Shown here piece by piece: positions 15,341 through 25,060 of a stretch of 33,117 nucleotides of DNA. The notes under the pieces are model-generated. The model ran no database searches, had not been told where the DNA came from, and saw only the letters and a program-made list of their open reading frames with translations. The position numbers and the translations under genes were made by a program. The stretch comes from a bacterium (lineage in GTDB: Bacteria > Hydrothermota > UBA3073 > JACQXS01 > JAQTXJ01), in contig JAQTXJ010000023.1 in assembly GCA_028688815.1 (NCBI GenBank), positions 1 to 33,117 on the forward strand, given 5' to 3'. Each line of letters opens with the position of its first letter. Positions within the stretch are counted from its first letter, which is position 1.

Positions 15341-18106
15341 ATGTTACCCGATAAAATAATCATTAAGGGCGCAAGAGTTCATAACCTGAAAAACATCAGT
15401 CTTGAAATCCCAAAAAATAAACTCGTAATCATTACAGGCCTTTCGGGGTCAGGGAAATCATCGCTTGCATTTGATACGATATATGCCGAAGGTCAACGCA
15501 GATACGTGGAATCCCTATCTTCTTATGCAAGACAATTTCTTGGTATAATGAAAAAACCGGACGTTGATTATATTGAAGGGTTATCTCCTGCAATTTCAAT
15601 AGACCAGCGCGCATTATCCAAAAATCCGCGTTCAACCGTCGCTACCGTCACTGAAATCTATGATTACCTGAGAGTTCTTTTCGCAAGAATCGGAATCCCT
15701 TTCTGTCATAAATGTGGAAGACAGGTTACTTCACAAACAGTCGACCAGATTGTTAATCGTATCCTTGAATTCCCGAAAGATACTCAAATCAAGATTCTTG
15801 CCCCGGTAATAAGAGGCAAAAAAGGTGAGTACCACGAATTATTTACTAAAATAAAAAGAAAAGGATTTATAAGCATACGAGTCAATGGAAAAATATGCGA
15901 TATAGACACTCCACCACCACTTGACCGTTATAAAATACATAACATTGAAATTGTCGTTGACAGACTGACCGTTACCCAAGATATCAGGTCCCGTTTGGCC
16001 GATTCCTGTGAAATAGCGCTTCATGAGGGAGACGGAATCATTTTTATTCTTGAAGGCAAAGACGAAAAACTTCACATATTCAGCACTAAATTGTCCTGTC
16101 CTATATGTGATGTCTCTTATGAAGAATTATCGCCAAGATTGTTCTCTTTTAACTCTCCTTACGGTGCCTGTCAGGAATGTGGCGGGTTAGGAGTAAAATT
16201 GGATATCGACCCGGAATTACTAATCGTAAACCCGACTTCAACAATAAATGAAGGCGTGATAGAACCGTGGGGGGAACCAAGAAAAAAACTGCACTGGGAA
16301 TTAATGGGGCTTTTCTCAAGGCATTCCATTGATAAAAAAATTCTTGACATACCTTATGAGAAACTAAAGGAAGAAGTTAAAAAGTTGCTTATTTATGGGG
16401 ATGAATATTTTGATGGGGTAGTTCCTTTCTTATTGAGAAAATACAGGGAAACAGAATCGGAATGGGTAAGGTGGGAAATAGGAAGATATATGGTAACTAC
16501 TCCCTGTCCAAAATGTAAAGGGACAAGGCTAAAACCAGAATCCCTTTCAATTAAAATAAGAGATAAAAATATAAGTGACATTACCAAGCTTACAATAAAA
16601 GAAGCTTATAAAGTCTTTGAAGAACTGAAATTAACACCTTCCGAAGAGAAAATAGCTCCTGAAATAATAAAAGAAATAAAGCGAAGGTTGAAATTCCTGC
16701 TTGATGTCGGGCTGGATTATCTTACCCTTTCAAGAAATGCAGATACTTTATCGGGCGGTGAAGATGAAAGGGTACGGCTTGCTACGCAAATCGGAGCAGG
16801 TTTGACCGGAATACTTTATATACTTGATGAACCTACAATAGGACTACATCAAAGAGACACAGAAAGGCTGGTAAATACCCTAAAACATTTACGAGACGTA
16901 GGAAATACCCTTATAGTCGTTGAACATGACCAGTCCACGATTCTTCAGGCTGACTGGATAGTTGATATGGGGCCCGGAGGCGGTGAGACAGGAGGAAAAA
17001 TCGTTGCCCAGGGAACACCGGAAGACATAATGAGGAGTAGAAACTCATTAACCGGAAAATATTTATCAGGCAGATGTGAAATAGAGAAACCTGAAGTTCG
17101 TAGAAAGCCCAAAGAATACCTAGAAATAAAAGGAGCAAAACATAATAACTTAAAATCCATTGATGCTAAAATTCCTTTACATTCATTTACTGCCGTAACC
17201 GGAGTATCCGGATCAGGGAAGTCAAGTCTCATAAACGACACCCTTTATCCTGCTCTTGCAAGACATTTCTGGCATTCAAGAGTTGTCCCGGGAGAACACA
17301 CATCCATACAAAATATCTCTGCAATTGATAAAATCGTAAACATAGACCAATCCCCAATAGGCAGGACACCACGTTCTAATCCGGCCACTTATGCTGGAGT
17401 TTTTACTCATATAAGAGAACTATTTGCCCAACTAAAAGAATCCCAGATAAGAGGATATGATATGGGGAGATTTTCTTTCAATGTGCGTGGGGGAAGATGT
17501 GAAGCCTGCGAAGGAGATGGTCTTATAAGAGTGGAAATGCACTTTTTAGCGGATATTTATGTTGAATGTGAAGCATGTAAAGGGAAAAGATTTAATCGTG
17601 AAACATTGGAAATTAAGTATAAATCTAAAAACATATCTGAAATTCTTGAAATGACCATAACAGAAGCGCTGGAACATTTTAGCGAGATACCTAAGATCGT
17701 AAATAAGTTACAACTCCTTTGCGACGTAGGACTTGGATATGTTAAATTAGGGCAATCTGCACCTAAATTATCTGGTGGTGAAGCGCAGAGAGTTAAATTA
17801 GCAAAAGAATTATCTAAAATGGCAACAGGAAATACTTTGTATTTATTGGATGAACCCACTACAGGACTACACTTTGAAGACGTAAAGCTATTGCTCGCAG
17901 TATTAAATAGACTTGTAAATAAAGGAAATACGGTTGTAGTTATCGAGCATAATCCTGAAGTCATAAAATGCGCCGACTGGATAATTGACCTTGGCCCGGA
18001 AGGCGGGAATGCAGGCGGGAAAATAGTCGCCCAGGGAACACCGGAAGATATTGCGAAATGTAAATCCTCATATACAGGACAATTTTTGAAGAAGATTTTA
18101 AAATAA
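15341..18106 (+). CDS. uvrA: Excinuclease ABC subunit A
   Basis: 921 residues, close to the family's 940. UvrA dimers scan DNA and load UvrB at lesions in nucleotide excision repair. It has two ABC modules: P-loops [14 protein letters not shown] (about 33-46) and [14 protein letters not shown] (about 624-637), each with its signature and Walker B ([15 protein letters not shown] and [15 protein letters not shown]). Zinc-binding pairs appear as CHKCG, CPICD with CQECGG, and CEACEGDG with CEACKGKR. The first signature reads [14 protein letters not shown] instead of the near-universal [14 protein letters not shown]; the second, [12 protein letters not shown], is standard. uvrB and uvrC are not in the window. 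A nucleotidyltransferase gene starts 12 nt downstream. Confidence 0.97.
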   Translation: MLPDKIIIKGARVHNLKNISLEIPKNKLVIITGLSGSGKSSLAFDTIYAEGQRRYVESLSSYARQFLGIMKKPDVDYIEGLSPAISIDQRALSKNPRSTVATVTEIYDYLRVLFARIGIPFCHKCGRQVTSQTVDQIVNRILEFPKDTQIKILAPVIRGKKGEYHELFTKIKRKGFISIRVNGKICDIDTPPPLDRYKIHNIEIVVDRLTVTQDIRSRLADSCEIALHEGDGIIFILEGKDEKLHIFSTKLSCPICDVSYEELSPRLFSFNSPYGACQECGGLGVKLDIDPELLIVNPTSTINEGVIEPWGEPRKKLHWELMGLFSRHSIDKKILDIPYEKLKEEVKKLLIYGDEYFDGVVPFLLRKYRETESEWVRWEIGRYMVTTPCPKCKGTRLKPESLSIKIRDKNISDITKLTIKEAYKVFEELKLTPSEEKIAPEIIKEIKRRLKFLLDVGLDYLTLSRNADTLSGGEDERVRLATQIGAGLTGILYILDEPTIGLHQRDTERLVNTLKHLRDVGNTLIVVEHDQSTILQADWIVDMGPGGGETGGKIVAQGTPEDIMRSRNSLTGKYLSGRCEIEKPEVRRKPKEYLEIKGAKHNNLKSIDAKIPLHSFTAVTGVSGSGKSSLINDTLYPALARHFWHSRVVPGEHTSIQNISAIDKIVNIDQSPIGRTPRSNPATYAGVFTHIRELFAQLKESQIRGYDMGRFSFNVRGGRCEACEGDGLIRVEMHFLADIYVECEACKGKRFNRETLEIKYKSKNISEILEMTITEALEHFSEIPKIVNKLQLLCDVGLGYVKLGQSAPKLSGGEAQRVKLAKELSKMATGNTLYLLDEPTTGLHFEDVKLLLAVLNRLVNKGNTVVVIEHNPEVIKCADWIIDLGPEGGNAGGKIVAQGTPEDIAKCKSSYTGQFLKKILK

Positions 18107-18118
18107 CGGCTATCTATT

Positions 18119-18889
18119 ATGAAAGTCAATAAACTGAAAAGAAAAACTATTGTAAAAGCAATTGTAGACACTTTGCAACCGTTAGACTTTGTTCAAGCTT
18201 TATGGGAAGGTGGCGCAGCAGCATTCAATCGAGTAGATAAATGGAGTGATATTGATATTATGGTTGCTGCAAATGATGATGCCGTTAATAAAGTATTTCA
18301 ACATACTGAAAAGACATTAAAAAAATTATCCTACATTGAAATCTTATGTGAAATGCCATTAGCTTCTTCTGGTGGGTTTCATCAAAGATTTTATAAACTA
18401 AAAGATACCGATAAATTTCTTTTGATTGATTTTGCCATAGCAAAGCTAAGTAAACCCGATAAGTTTCTACAAAAAGAGATTCACGGCAACGCATTGGTTC
18501 ATTTTGACAAAAATAACATAATTAAATGCAAACCTATAAGGACTGAAGATTTTAAAAAACAAATAAAAGCTCAGTTTGATAACCTGAAAATAAAATTTGA
18601 GTTATTCCATGATGTTTTTTTTCTCAAAGAAATTAACAGAAAGAATTATATTGAGGCGCTTGATTTTTATATGAATTTCATGATAAGTTATCTGGTTATA
18701 GTATTAAGGATTAAATATTCGCCTTTCCATTATACTTTTAGGTCAAAGTACATATATTATGATTTGCCTAAAAATATCTCAAAAAAGCTGGAAAAACTTT
18801 ATTTTATTAAAGATGTTAGTGACTTGAAAGTAAAACACAAAATTGTTAAAAAGTGGTTTTATTCCGTCTTAAAAGATTTGAATTTATAA
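18119..18889 (+). CDS. Pol beta-superfamily nucleotidyltransferase
   Basis: 256 residues. The N-terminal motif WEGGAAAFNRVDKWSDIDIMV has the GG...DxD pattern of the MNT/aminoglycoside-type nucleotidyltransferase fold, with two acidic metal ligands in DID. A third carboxylate is likely at LLIDFAIA. The C-terminal half is helical and rich in Phe/Tyr (MNFMISYLVIVLRIKYSPFHY), like the substrate-binding domain of lincosamide or streptomycin nucleotidyltransferases. The substrate is unknown. No Shine-Dalgarno site precedes the ATG, which lies 12 nt after uvrA, suggesting read-through or coupling. Its 3' end overlaps the convergent obgE by 6 nt. Confidence 0.75.
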   Translation: MKVNKLKRKTIVKAIVDTLQPLDFVQALWEGGAAAFNRVDKWSDIDIMVAANDDAVNKVFQHTEKTLKKLSYIEILCEMPLASSGGFHQRFYKLKDTDKFLLIDFAIAKLSKPDKFLQKEIHGNALVHFDKNNIIKCKPIRTEDFKKQIKAQFDNLKIKFELFHDVFFLKEINRKNYIEALDFYMNFMISYLVIVLRIKYSPFHYTFRSKYIYYDLPKNISKKLEKLYFIKDVSDLKVKHKIVKKWFYSVLKDLNL

Positions 18890-19849
18890 TTTTTTATCTA
18901 CCAGTTTCTTTTTTACCGCATCCAAAAAATCCTCGATCCCTTCCTCTTTTAGTGCAGAAATTTGTATTGCTCCTTCTATCGGGGAACGGAATTTCTTTTT
19001 ACTATCTAACAAGTCTATTTTATTTAACAAAACAACGGATGGCTTTTTTAGGATATCGGAATTATATTCATTTAACTCGTTTTTTAAATTCTCATACTGG
19101 TTTAATATGTCCTGACTTGCATCAATTATAAAAACAATCATACCTGTTCTATCTATGTGTCGCAGAAAATCCAATCCTAATCCTTTGCCGATATGCGCTC
19201 CTTCTATTATTCCCGGTATATCCGCAAAGGTTACTTTTACATCATCTATTTTCCTTACGCCTACATTTGGAATTAAGGTTGTAAACGGATAATCTGCAAT
19301 TTTAGGATGAGCATTTGATATTTTAGATAGTAATGTGGATTTCCCGGCATTCGGGTACCCAACAAAACCAACGTCTGCAATTAGTTTTAACTCAAGAAAC
19401 AAAGCAAATGCTTCACCCTCTGTCCCTAATGTTGCTTTGCGAGGAGTTCTATTTGTAGAACTTTTGAATGTTGTATTTCCTTTGCCACCTTTCCCTCCCT
19501 TAGCAATTATAAACTTTTCTCCCTGGTGAAGGAGATCTACTATCAAATTTTTCTTTTCATCGAAAACAACTGTTCCGGGAGGAACTTTTACCGTTTTATC
19601 CTCACCTGCTTTGCCATAACAATTTTTTCCTCTACCATGTCCACCGGACATTGCTTTTATGTGAGGAGTATAAAAAAGTTCGGATAAACTGTGCTGTGCT
19701 TCGTTAACTTCTAAAATCACGTCTCCGCCTCTACCACCATCTCCCCCATCCGGCCCACCTTTAGGGACATATTTCTCTCTGCGAAAACTTACACATCCGT
19801 TTCCGCCGTTACCGGCTTTTACCGTAATTCTTACATGATCAATAAACAT
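18884..19849 (-). CDS. obgE: Obg-family GTPase
   Basis: 321 residues. Obg GTPases assist large ribosomal subunit assembly and link it to stress responses. The glycine-rich Obg domain (about 1-157) has FRREKYVPKGGPDGGDGGRG and GGHGRGKNCYGKAGED. The G domain has the P-loop GYPNAGKST, DIPGIIEGAH, LLNKIDLL and SALKEEGIEDF. The optional C-terminal OCT domain is absent, as in many bacteria. The gene converges with the nucleotidyltransferase and overlaps it by 6 nt. Its start is preceded by AAGGAT, but the -10 box ends only 9 nt before the ATG, so that sequence may be outside the mRNA. Confidence 0.96.
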   Translation of the reverse strand: MFIDHVRITVKAGNGGNGCVSFRREKYVPKGGPDGGDGGRGGDVILEVNEAQHSLSELFYTPHIKAMSGGHGRGKNCYGKAGEDKTVKVPPGTVVFDEKKNLIVDLLHQGEKFIIAKGGKGGKGNTTFKSSTNRTPRKATLGTEGEAFALFLELKLIADVGFVGYPNAGKSTLLSKISNAHPKIADYPFTTLIPNVGVRKIDDVKVTFADIPGIIEGAHIGKGLGLDFLRHIDRTGMIVFIIDASQDILNQYENLKNELNEYNSDILKKPSVVLLNKIDLLDSKKKFRSPIEGAIQISALKEEGIEDFLDAVKKKLVDKKL

Positions 19850-19858
19850 AAATATCCT

Positions 19859-19887
19859 TTTATATGGGAATAGTAAAATCCAGCCAA
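19859..19887 (-). promoter_or_regulatory. obgE promoter, leaderless geometry
   Basis: On the minus strand TTGGCT (19887-19882) and TATAAA (19864-19859) are 17 bases apart. The ATG at 19849 lies 38 nt from the -35 start, the same distance as for prfA, dapF and others. Confidence 0.6.
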
Positions 19888-19951
19888 TACCAACTATTGA
19901 CTATAACTAATATTCCGTTTCAAAAACTACTTTATACTAAATATCCTAAGT

Positions 19952-21046
19952 TTATGCCGTGAATTTATTCACTTCTCCGGCAATAAACCTTACCTGTTCT
20001 TCCGTTAATTCAGGGAACATTGGTATGGACAATGCATTATCACAAAATTCTTCGGATATAGGAAAACTGCCTTTTTTATGTCCAAGTCTATTATAAGCAG
20101 GCTGTAAATGCAAAGGTATAGGATAATGAACGCCGGTTAAAATCCCTTTGGATTTAAGATATTCTGCAAGTTTATCTCTATTTTTAACTTTCATTACATA
20201 AAGATGATATACATGCTTTGCATAGTTTTCTTCTGTTGGCTTAACTACATTCTTTAATAACGAATTATATAAAGCAGCATTTCTTCTTCTGTTTTCATTC
20301 CACTTTTCCAGATGTTTTAACTTAACTCTTAAAACGGCAGTTTGTATTGAATCTGCTCTATAATTAAACCCTTCTTCTTGGTGCTCATATTTATCTTCTC
20401 TACCGTGATTTGCAAGCAATCTAACTCTATCAGCGGTTTTTTTATCGTCAGATATTACAATTCCGGCATGTCCATAAGCACCAAGGTTTTTTCCAGGATA
20501 GAACGAAAAACAGGCAGCAGCTCCAAATTGTCCTACCCTTTTCCCTTTATACTCCGCACCGTGTGCCTGTGCTGCATCTTCTATTACAATCAAATTATGT
20601 TTTTTCCCAATGTCAAGTATAGCTTCCATATTACAGGAATGTCCAAACAAGTGAACGGGAAGTAAAGCTTTGGTTTTAGGAGTGATTTTCTTTTCTATTT
20701 CTTTTGGATCAATATTGTATGTATTTGGTTCAACATCTGCAAAAACTACTTTTGCACCTACATGAGTTATCGCTTCTGTAGTAGCAATAAATGTACAAGG
20801 TGTAGTTATTACTTCATCTCCCTTGCCTATACCAAGTGCTAATAAAGTTAAATCCAATGCAGTAGACCCTGAAGATACAGATACTCCATATCTTACACCA
20901 CAAAATTTCGCAAAATCATCCTCAAAACCTGTCATTGGTTCCCCGCCTACAAATGCAACCGTATCAATAACTTTTTTAATTGCACTGTTTATTTCATCTT
21001 CTATTGTCTTGTGTTGTGCAACTAAATCTATAAGTGGTATTGCCAT
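19952..21046 (-). CDS. DegT/DnrJ/EryC1/StrS-family sugar aminotransferase
   Basis: 364 residues of fold type I PLP enzyme. The opening IPLIDLVAQHKTIEDEI, the phosphate-binding SSGSTALDLTLLALGIG, the PLP Asp at D157 in VIEDAAQAHGA and the Schiff-base Lys at K186 in SFYPGKNLGAYG are all present, as is GVHYPIPLHLQPAY near the end. Family members transfer an amino group from glutamate to a keto-sugar nucleotide, making amino sugars for glycans or antibiotics. The closest types I recognise are the WbpE/FdtB-like enzymes, but the sugar cannot be assigned. A very strong ribosome site (AAAAAAGGAGGAAGT) precedes it. It lies 21 nt after the barrel-protein gene, as the end of the sucD-mtnA operon. Confidence 0.9.
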   Translation of the reverse strand: MAIPLIDLVAQHKTIEDEINSAIKKVIDTVAFVGGEPMTGFEDDFAKFCGVRYGVSVSSGSTALDLTLLALGIGKGDEVITTPCTFIATTEAITHVGAKVVFADVEPNTYNIDPKEIEKKITPKTKALLPVHLFGHSCNMEAILDIGKKHNLIVIEDAAQAHGAEYKGKRVGQFGAAACFSFYPGKNLGAYGHAGIVISDDKKTADRVRLLANHGREDKYEHQEEGFNYRADSIQTAVLRVKLKHLEKWNENRRRNAALYNSLLKNVVKPTEENYAKHVYHLYVMKVKNRDKLAEYLKSKGILTGVHYPIPLHLQPAYNRLGHKKGSFPISEEFCDNALSIPMFPELTEEQVRFIAGEVNKFTA

Positions 21047-21067
21047 ATACTTCCTCCTTTTTTAGTT

Positions 21068-22411
21068 TTAAATGCTTAATTTTATACCTGCTTCTATAGA
21101 TGCCCCATAACCATCTATTCCTTTAATTATCTCATATTTCGTATTTGTCAAATTACTTATTTTCCCCCATACTTTAATATTCCTAAATTCTTTTGCAATA
21201 ACCATATTATGAAGCCAGTAATCAGGTGAAATATAATCAGGGCAAGAATAATACACATCTCTTTTTCCCATATATTTGCTTTCTATTCCTAATTCTATAC
21301 CACAGGGGATAGAAATTGCAAGAAAATTTTTTCCACTGAACTCAGGAATAGAATAGATTGCAAAATTTTTTGGTCGCCCAAAATAAGGGGTGGAAGAGAA
21401 ATAATAATCCGGTTTTGTCGGTATGTATTCACAAGATACGGTGTCTCTAAACTTTGACGCCATAAAACTTAAATTCCAATTCCACTTGTTTAATTTTTTA
21501 TAAAAATTCAGGTTTACGGGTTCTAAAAAATCATTTATTTGACAAAAATAAATTTTGTTTTCTACTTGTTTGTATTCAATTGTAGTATTTACATTATTGA
21601 CAAATAAAAACTCAATTTTAGCGGTAGAAAGATAATTTTCATGCAATAAATTAGGAATTACTTTTATGTAGGGGTGCAAAATATAAATATCTTCATTCGT
21701 ATTTGTTACTTTTTTACTATTGTAAATGCTATTTATGACCAATTTATCATTTACATTCCAGTTAATTTGAATAGCAGGTGCAATATAAGGCATACAAACA
21801 CCTGCTCCTATAAATATCTTTTCTTTGATATTTCTTCCCAAAAGCACCATTGCATCCCATAAAACTTCTTTTTCATATAACAAAGAGCCTGAAGTTTTAA
21901 AAATATTTTTTCCCCTGACAACTTCTTCATTCAAGTCAAACATACAATTTTTATACCATTCATTATTGAGATTATACACAAAAGCTTTTGTTTTAAATTC
22001 GGTTAGGTTATTACTACCAATATGATTTCGCTCAATATTTCCACCGATTAGGCTCTTATCTTCAACCTTTTCGGCTTTTAGCTCAAAGAATTTATCAATC
22101 TTTTTACTGCCTAATGCAAGACCGTATTCTTTACCATATTCGGTATTTCCATATTTAACCTCACCGTATGTTTCAAAAAAGTGTTCAGGAATAACTATTT
22201 TTGTAGTATCAAGTTCTTTTTGTTTGATTTCCGGTGATATTAGTTCTAGTTTAGCTTCAGGTTCATTCCCTTCTATTGCATACAAGCACACAGGAAATAG
22301 TTCCACTATGCATAGTAGTAAAATTATAATTATCAAACACCAACTCAACTGACTTAACTTACTCAACTCTTTGTTAGTGGTTTGGTATAAATGGCGGTTT
22401 TTGTATTCCAT
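21068..22411 (-). CDS. Predicted outer-membrane beta-barrel (TonB-receptor-like) protein
   Basis: About 447 residues. A hydrophobic segment (about 28-45, CLIIIILLLCIVELFPVCLYA) is an export signal. The rest alternates polar and hydrophobic residues in many short strands ending in aromatic positions (WNWNLSFMASKFRD, NIKVWGKISNLTNTKYEII) and closes IEAGIKLSI. This resembles the C-terminal strands of TonB-dependent receptor barrels. No plug domain is present, and at this length it could be a smaller channel. The ATG at 22411 overlaps mtnA by 38 nt and has no ribosome site. A later TTG or GTG start near 22350-22290 is possible and would give a shorter signal peptide. Confidence 0.6.
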   Translation of the reverse strand: MEYKNRHLYQTTNKELSKLSQLSWCLIIIILLLCIVELFPVCLYAIEGNEPEAKLELISPEIKQKELDTTKIVIPEHFFETYGEVKYGNTEYGKEYGLALGSKKIDKFFELKAEKVEDKSLIGGNIERNHIGSNNLTEFKTKAFVYNLNNEWYKNCMFDLNEEVVRGKNIFKTSGSLLYEKEVLWDAMVLLGRNIKEKIFIGAGVCMPYIAPAIQINWNVNDKLVINSIYNSKKVTNTNEDIYILHPYIKVIPNLLHENYLSTAKIEFLFVNNVNTTIEYKQVENKIYFCQINDFLEPVNLNFYKKLNKWNWNLSFMASKFRDTVSCEYIPTKPDYYFSSTPYFGRPKNFAIYSIPEFSGKNFLAISIPCGIELGIESKYMGKRDVYYSCPDYISPDYWLHNMVIAKEFRNIKVWGKISNLTNTKYEIIKGIDGYGASIEAGIKLSI

Positions 22412-23360
22412 TTTCTGTTATAAATGCAGTTATATATTCTGCAGGAGTTACATCAAAGGCAGGATTAAGCGCTTTTATCTCTTTGGGCGCAATTTCAACA
22501 CCTTTTATCTTTTTTACCTCATCTTCTCCTCTTAATTCAATACATATCTTATCCCCGGATAAAATAGAAGTGTCAATAGTACCGTATGGCGCAGCAACAT
22601 AAAAAGGAACATTATTTGTCTTTGCCAATACCGCAAGTGCATAAGTCCCGATTTTATTTGCCGTATCTCCATTTCTTGTAATTCTGTCTGCGCCAACTAT
22701 ACACAAATCCACCATTCCCTTTGATAATACATAACCTCTTGCACTATCGCATATTAACGTTGCAGGTATATTATTATGGGTTAACTCCCACGCAGTAAGC
22801 CTTGCTCCCTGTAGAACGGGTCTGGTTTCAGGGACAAAAACATTTGATATTTTATCTTTTGCAAGATAAAGCGGAGCAAGCGCAGTTCCAATGCCTGCCG
22901 TAGCAAGCGCGCCTGCATTACAATGAGTCATGCATCTGGCATTTTGTGGAATTAGACTAACTCCATACTTCCCTATTTTAAAACAAGTCTCCTCATCCTC
23001 ATTTTTTAACTTATCCGCTTCTTCAATAAAAGCTTGCAAATCAGTTGTCTTTGATAACACTTTTTTAACTCTATTTAGGCTGTAGAACAAATTATAAGCT
23101 GTAGGACGGGTACTTTCCAGTAATTTAATTGCGGAATTTATTTCTTCTTTTTTGTTAGTATTTTTTGCTGCAAGAGCAACTCCATAAGCAGCAGCAATCC
23201 CTATTAAAGGGGCTCCCCTGACTCTGAGACTTCTAATAGCTTCTGCCATTTCAGAAGGTGTACGGATAATTTTGTATGTCTCCTCATTGGGCAATAGAGT
23301 CTGGTCGAGGATTTTTACTATTCCATTTTCCCACGAGATTGTGGAAAAATTTAATTTCAT
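22374..23360 (-). CDS. mtnA: S-methyl-5-thioribose-1-phosphate isomerase
   Basis: 328 residues. MtnA converts methylthioribose-1-phosphate to methylthioribulose-1-phosphate in methionine salvage. The signatures RVRGAPLIGIAAAYG, the catalytic Cys C147 in MTHCNAGALAT, VPETRPVLQGARLTAWEL and the catalytic Asp D225 in CIVGADRITRNGD are all present, as is the terminal NPAFDVTPAEYITAFITENG. The start overlaps the sucD stop by 4 nt (ATGA), so the two are coupled. No other methionine-salvage gene is in the window. Related isomerases can act on ribose-1,5-bisphosphate or 5-deoxyribose-1-phosphate, but the motifs fit MtnA best. Confidence 0.93.
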   Translation of the reverse strand: MKLNFSTISWENGIVKILDQTLLPNEETYKIIRTPSEMAEAIRSLRVRGAPLIGIAAAYGVALAAKNTNKKEEINSAIKLLESTRPTAYNLFYSLNRVKKVLSKTTDLQAFIEEADKLKNEDEETCFKIGKYGVSLIPQNARCMTHCNAGALATAGIGTALAPLYLAKDKISNVFVPETRPVLQGARLTAWELTHNNIPATLICDSARGYVLSKGMVDLCIVGADRITRNGDTANKIGTYALAVLAKTNNVPFYVAAPYGTIDTSILSGDKICIELRGEDEVKKIKGVEIAPKEIKALNPAFDVTPAEYITAFITENGIQKPPFIPNH

Positions 23361-24223
23361 AGGGATTTCTTTATTAAATCCGGAATTTCTGATAAGGTTT
23401 CCGAAATTATAGCGCCTGCTTCTTTTAATGCAGTTATTTTGCTTTCTACCGTTCCCATATTGCCTTCAATTATAGCACCTGCATGTCCAAGTCGTTTACC
23501 TTTTGGAGCCGCTTTTCCGGCTATAAAAGCAATTACGGGTTTATGCATTTTTTTTATACATTTAGCTGCCGTTTCCTCGCAAACACCACCAAGTTCACCT
23601 GCCATAACGACTGCATCGGTATCTGGGTCTTCATCAAACAGTTTTAATATCCCGTCAAAATTAGTTCCAAGCACAGGGTCGCCTCCCAATCCTACGGAAG
23701 TTGATTCTCCCATACCTGCGAGAGTCAATGAATTAGCTATATAATATGTTATCGCTCCGCTTCTGGCAACTGTCCCTATTTTTCCTTTTGAAAAAGTTAT
23801 TCCTGGTAACATACCCACAAGAGATTCCCCAGGTGAAATAATACCGGGAGTATTACCTCCAATTACGAGAGTTCCTTTTTCTTCAGCTATTTTTCTTACA
23901 TATAACATATCATGAATCGGAATTCGTTCAGTTATTACAATCACAGTTTTTACACCCGCATCTATGGCTTCAAGAATCGCATCTTTTGCAAACCTTGCCG
24001 GCACCCAGATAGAGGACACTTCAATGTCAGGATGTTCCCGCATACACTCGCTTACAGTATCATAAACCGGGACATTATGAACTTTTTCTCCACCTTTCCC
24101 CGGAGTAACCCCCCCGACAACTTTCGTCCCGTATTCAAGCATAAATTTGGTATGAAGTTGCGCATTAGCTCCTGTAATTCCCTGAATAATAGTTTCCGTC
24201 CCTTTTTTTATGATTATCGCCAT
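23357..24223 (-). CDS. sucD: Succinyl-CoA ligase (ADP/GDP-forming) subunit alpha
   Basis: 288 residues, the normal SucD length. With SucC it makes succinate, CoA and NTP from succinyl-CoA in the TCA cycle. The CoA-binding opening QGITGANAQLHTKFMLEYGTK, the GGVTPGKGG loop, and the phosphorylated His H247 in KRLGHAGAII are present, along with GNTPGIISPGE. The usual partner sucC is not adjacent; the next gene is mtnA. The ATG has no Shine-Dalgarno site. Upstream is a terminator 14 nt away, so the operon promoter position is unclear; part of it would have to overlap the terminator region. Confidence 0.93.
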   Translation of the reverse strand: MAIIIKKGTETIIQGITGANAQLHTKFMLEYGTKVVGGVTPGKGGEKVHNVPVYDTVSECMREHPDIEVSSIWVPARFAKDAILEAIDAGVKTVIVITERIPIHDMLYVRKIAEEKGTLVIGGNTPGIISPGESLVGMLPGITFSKGKIGTVARSGAITYYIANSLTLAGMGESTSVGLGGDPVLGTNFDGILKLFDEDPDTDAVVMAGELGGVCEETAAKCIKKMHKPVIAFIAGKAAPKGKRLGHAGAIIEGNMGTVESKITALKEAGAIISETLSEIPDLIKKSL

Positions 24224-24236
24224 TTTATTTAAAAAT

Positions 24237-24265
24237 AAGGAGCAGACTTTCCAACACCTGCTCCT
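24237..24265 (-). terminator. Rho-independent terminator of the 24311 gene
   Basis: AGGAGCAG (24238-24245) and CTGCTCCT (24258-24265) form an 8-bp stem with a 12-base loop. On the minus strand the stem is followed by TTATTTTTAAAT, a fair T tract. It lies 45 nt after the stop of the barrel gene and just before sucD. Confidence 0.75.
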
Positions 24266-24310
24266 AAGTTAATTTCTATTTTATTCCTTAATTATTTAAA
24301 TTTAAAAATT

Positions 24311-25051
24311 TTACCATTTAATAGCATATGTAACGCCGGCTATTAGTCTTACATTCCATTGAGTGTTTGTTCCTTCTGTTGTATATTCATATGTAGTTGA
24401 GCCTTCTGTTTCTTCATCAATAAAATTTGATATAGACTTTGTAAAATAATCAAACCTTATCCCGACATCTGCGCTAAGCTTAGGAACTTGAGGAATCCAT
24501 ATTCTTGCTCCGACTTCTCCGGTTATTCCCATATTAACAGTAACATTTTCCTTATACATAGATTCATTATTCGATGTATATTTTATACTATGGGTATTAA
24601 ACCCAACAAACGGTCCTGCACCTATCCACGGGTAAACAGAAGGTATGTTTCTTATAAAAATTCTTCCCAATGCGCCTAATCTTGTAGAACCAATAAGGTA
24701 TTTATAATCTACTACAGTGTCAATCCCAAAACCTAAATCTATGGTATCATTACCCGAAAACTTGGAATTATAACTTCCTGCGTTTACCTCTATACCTATT
24801 GGCAATCCAGGAACTGCTAAAACAAACTCCCCCATAACCTCAAAACCCATTCCCATAAGAGTTTTTGCTTCTGCGAGATTCCCTGTAGGAGTAATTACAG
24901 TATCAAATCCCTTATCTGTACAAGTAATATGAACTTCTTTCAATTGAAGATTTTCATACTGATATCCAAACTTTGCTCCTACGTTAACACAAGTAATGTC
25001 TTCATAAGGAGCGGTAATACATAAAAGTATATTTAATATAATTGTATTCAT
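24311..25051 (-). CDS. Predicted outer-membrane beta-barrel protein (OmpA/OmpW-like porin fold)
   Basis: 246 residues. A short hydrophobic N-terminus (MNTIILNILLCITA) is a likely signal. The body shows an amphipathic beta pattern with Gly at strand ends: FGYQYENLQLKEV, GFEVMGEFVLAV, WIGAGPFVGFN, NMGITGEVGARIWI and LSADVGIRFDYF. It ends in WNVRLIAGVTYAIKW, a barrel-type aromatic terminus. This resembles eight-stranded outer-membrane beta-barrels of the DUF/OMP_b-brl kind. Function is unknown, perhaps structural or a small-solute pore. It is a single-gene unit, with its own leaderless-type promoter and a terminator after the stop. Confidence 0.7.
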   Translation of the reverse strand: MNTIILNILLCITAPYEDITCVNVGAKFGYQYENLQLKEVHITCTDKGFDTVITPTGNLAEAKTLMGMGFEVMGEFVLAVPGLPIGIEVNAGSYNSKFSGNDTIDLGFGIDTVVDYKYLIGSTRLGALGRIFIRNIPSVYPWIGAGPFVGFNTHSIKYTSNNESMYKENVTVNMGITGEVGARIWIPQVPKLSADVGIRFDYFTKSISNFIDEETEGSTTYEYTTEGTNTQWNVRLIAGVTYAIKW

Positions 25052-25060
25052 AATATGATT

